Origin: Nitrosomonadales bacterium
GTDB taxonomy: Bacteria > Pseudomonadota > Gammaproteobacteria > Burkholderiales > SG8-41
Reading direction: 5' to 3'
NCBI GenBank assembly: GCA_009885185.1
Contig: VFLF01000114.1
Coordinates: forward strand, 1 to 7,388
Length of the DNA: 7,388 nt
Below, in pieces: positions 5,728-7,388 of this stretch. The notes below the pieces were generated by a model. It was not told the DNA's origin and ran no database searches. It saw only the letters and a program-made list of their open reading frames with translations. How positions within the stretch are numbered: the stretch's first letter is position 1; each line of letters begins with the position of its first letter. The translations under genes and the position numbers were made by a program.

Positions 5728-7056
5728 ATGCTCAACCCTGCTGATGCAGCGCTGCGGGCAGCAAACCCATGTGACGTTCTGGTGATCGGCGGCGGGCCGG
5801 CAGGCGCTGCGATAGCCGCTCTGCTGGCACAGCGCGGACGCGATGTGGTATTGATCGAAAAAGCGCGGCACCCGCGTTTTCACATCGGCGAATCGCTGCT
5901 CCCCCTCAATATGCCGCTGCTCGAGCAGCTCGGCGTGGCCGAGGAAATGAAGCAAATCGGTATGCCCAAATACGGCGCCGAGTTCGTCTCACCCTGGCAC
6001 GATCAGCCGGTTACTTTTGATTTTGCCAACGCCATGGACAAGGCGTTCCCCTACGCCTATCAGGTACGGCGCTCGGAGTTTGACCAGATTCTTTTTCGCA
6101 ACGCCGTGCGCAAAGGCGCCAAGGCGTTCGAAGACTGTCGTGCCACTGCGGTTGAGTTCCAAAGCACGGGCGCAACCGTCACGGTACGGCAGCAAAACGG
6201 TGAGCAGCAGCAGTGGCAAACGCGATTTGTCGTCGATGCCTCGGGCCGCGATACCCTACTTGCCAACCAGTTCGGCACCAAGCAACGCAGCAAGAAAAAC
6301 AACAGTGCCGCGATTTTCGGACATTTTTCGGGGGCGACACGGCTCACCGGCAAGGCCGAAGGCAATATCAGCTTGTTCTGGTTCGATCATGGCTGGTTCT
6401 GGTTCATACCCTTGCACGATGGCACCACCAGCATAGGCGCGGTGTGCTGGCCCTACTACATGAAGTCGCGCAAAACCGACCCGGAAACATTTTTCTTCGA
6501 CACCATCGCACTGTGTCCTGCCTTGGCGACGCGGCTGTGCAATGCTACGTTGAATAGTCCCGTCACAGCGACCGGAAATTACTCTTACGAGGTCACGCGC
6601 GCGACGGGCCGCAATTACCTGCTGCTGGGCGACGCGTTTACGTTTGTCGACCCGGTGTTTTCCACCGGCGTATTGTTCGCCATGCAAAGTGCGTTCGCCG
6701 GCGCCGATACAGTCGAGATTTGCCTGGACCATGCGCAACACGCGCCTGCTGCATTAAAAGCGTTCGACCGCGCCATGCGCCATGGCCCGAAAATATTTTC
6801 CTGGTTCATCTATCGAGTCACCACCCCGACCCTGCGCGATCTGTTCATGGGACCGGGAGATAAGCGTTTGCAGGAAGCTGTGCTATCGGTACTGGCCGGC
6901 GATATCTTTCGTAGCACCCCATTGGGAATCCGATTGTTTGCGTTCAAGACGATCTACTACCTGAGAAACCTTTTCAACCCACGCAGAACCCTGAGCGCAT
7001 GGAAAAAACGCAAACAGATCCTTGGCGAACCCAGCGCCGAAACCAACGCGATTTAG
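5728..7056 (+). CDS. Flavin-dependent halogenase-like oxidoreductase
   Basis: This complete protein has 442 residues. Its FAD fold starts with CDVLVIGGGPAGAAIAALLA (15-34; GxGxxG at 21-26), with E44 binding the ribose. FHIGESLLP (51-59) is the loop shared by flavin-dependent halogenases and their relatives. VVDASGRD (168-175) follows. GWFWFIPL (222-229) contains the WxWxIP motif used to tell halogenases from ordinary monooxygenases, and GDAFTFVDPVFSTGV (301-315) closes the FAD site. KYGAEF (81-86) may offer the lysine that activates hypohalous acid, but that alignment is uncertain. Halogenases need FADH2 from a separate reductase, which is not seen here. Size and motifs suit the group acting on phenolic, pyrrolic or carrier-bound substrates, not the roughly 530-residue tryptophan enzymes. 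It overlaps the chorismatase-like gene by 58 bases and so belongs to its operon. The role is inferred as tailoring of an aryl-polyene pigment; a non-halogenating oxidase or desaturase is possible. Confidence 0.9.
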   Translation: MLNPADAALRAANPCDVLVIGGGPAGAAIAALLAQRGRDVVLIEKARHPRFHIGESLLPLNMPLLEQLGVAEEMKQIGMPKYGAEFVSPWHDQPVTFDFANAMDKAFPYAYQVRRSEFDQILFRNAVRKGAKAFEDCRATAVEFQSTGATVTVRQQNGEQQQWQTRFVVDASGRDTLLANQFGTKQRSKKNNSAAIFGHFSGATRLTGKAEGNISLFWFDHGWFWFIPLHDGTTSIGAVCWPYYMKSRKTDPETFFFDTIALCPALATRLCNATLNSPVTATGNYSYEVTRATGRNYLLLGDAFTFVDPVFSTGVLFAMQSAFAGADTVEICLDHAQHAPAALKAFDRAMRHGPKIFSWFIYRVTTPTLRDLFMGPGDKRLQEAVLSVLAGDIFRSTPLGIRLFAFKTIYYLRNLFNPRRTLSAWKKRKQILGEPSAETNAI

Positions 7057-7388
7057 CCGCACGTACCGGGGCTGCCGCGCCGCTGGAACTCAGCTATCTG
7101 ACGCCCGAAGCGTTCGAGGCCCATCAGCTCGCGTGCAAAGGCCGAATCATGGGTGCCGTGGCCTTTGGCGCCCAACGCCCTCGCATTGCCGCGCCGGACT
7201 GCCCTTACGCATGGGTGGAGATGCCGGTGCTGAACGGCGAGTCGATGCTCGAAGTCTGGACCAGCGCGCAACCCGTGGTACGGGAAGATTCCGACGGACT
7301 CTCCAGTACGCGCAATGAAGACACGCTTTTCGGCTGCGTGCAAATTGAGCTGGACTGCGCGCTTCAGGTCGCCAGCTATCTGGCCTAC
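6999..7388 (+). CDS. FkbO/Hyg5/XanB2-like chorismatase, N-terminal part
   Basis: The frame opens at the ATG at 6999 and is still open at the last base, giving 130 of the roughly 330-345 residues usual for the family. After a charged lead come LELSYLTPEAFEAH, then GAVAFGAQRP, WVEMPVLNG, EVWTSAQPV and a segment ending NEDTLFGCVQIE, followed by a helix (ALQVASYLAY). This order matches the RidA-like N-terminal half of chorismate-cleaving enzymes. FkbO and Hyg5 make a cyclohexadiene acid or 3-hydroxybenzoate. XanB2 makes 3- and 4-hydroxybenzoate from chorismate for xanthomonadin and ubiquinone in Xanthomonas. The active-site residues lie mostly in the missing half, so the product cannot be predicted. 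Recognition was by eye. The start lies 58 bases inside the halogenase-like gene with only a weak ribosome site. This suggests translational coupling, or a real start somewhat further in, although no better start codon appears before residue 50. Confidence 0.78.
   Translation, partial: MEKTQTDPWRTQRRNQRDLAARTGAAAPLELSYLTPEAFEAHQLACKGRIMGAVAFGAQRPRIAAPDCPYAWVEMPVLNGESMLEVWTSAQPVVREDSDGLSSTRNEDTLFGCVQIELDCALQVASYLAY

Noticed and set aside
6256..6741. A 161-residue open frame on the minus strand inside the halogenase-like gene
   Set aside because: It is opposite an intact flavoprotein gene and its composition is Arg-rich and domain-free, as expected for a shadow frame.
7022..7318. A 98-residue plus-strand frame across the halogenase/chorismatase junction
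   Set aside because: The frame starting at 6999 is open to the window end and has family motifs; this one is a shifted, Arg-rich shadow.

Overview
The window looks like chromosome of a moderately high-GC proteobacterium, most likely a betaproteobacterium. The evidence is the set of proteins: a cardiolipin-synthase-type phospholipase D, a glycine-zipper stress-type protein, a small HENDES-type hydrophilic protein, an AarF/UbiB kinase and the edge of a xanthomonadin/aryl-polyene-like locus. There are no rRNA or tRNA genes, CRISPR arrays or insertion sequences. The taxonomic placement is inferred from protein resemblance only.

Left part (1-2079, all genes on the minus strand). The N-terminus of a membrane-anchored phospholipase D/cardiolipin synthase leaves the window at base 1. 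Upstream of it, behind a strong intrinsic terminator (460-495), is a 165-residue glycine-zipper protein (509-1006). Next come a small hydrophilic protein of 80 residues (1282-1524) and a three-helix SemiSWEET/PQ-loop membrane protein (1801-2079). The first three resemble the envelope/stress genes often found together in soil and freshwater betaproteobacteria.

Middle (2152-5302). A complete AarF/ABC1/UbiB atypical kinase of 559 residues (minus strand, 2152-3831) lies 72 bases upstream of the SemiSWEET gene and could be cotranscribed with it. Divergent from it, across 238 bases, is a 410-residue DAO-type FAD-dependent oxidoreductase (4070-5302, plus).

Gap (5303-5727). This gap is not empty. 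Its minus strand holds a short broken relic of a MacA-type periplasmic adaptor protein (about 5328-5535), next to an AT-rich tract. The relic suggests that an efflux gene was lost or rearranged here.

Right end (5728-7388, plus). A flavin-dependent halogenase-like oxidoreductase with GxGxxG and WxWxIP motifs overlaps by 58 bases the start of a second gene. That second gene runs off the window, and its first 130 residues resemble the FkbO/Hyg5/XanB2 chorismatase family. XanB2 supplies hydroxybenzoate to xanthomonadin, a brominated aryl-polyene pigment. This pair therefore reads as the left border of an aryl-polyene-type pigment cluster continuing to the right, and it is the most interesting part of the window. 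No clearly new system can be demonstrated from the sequence alone.
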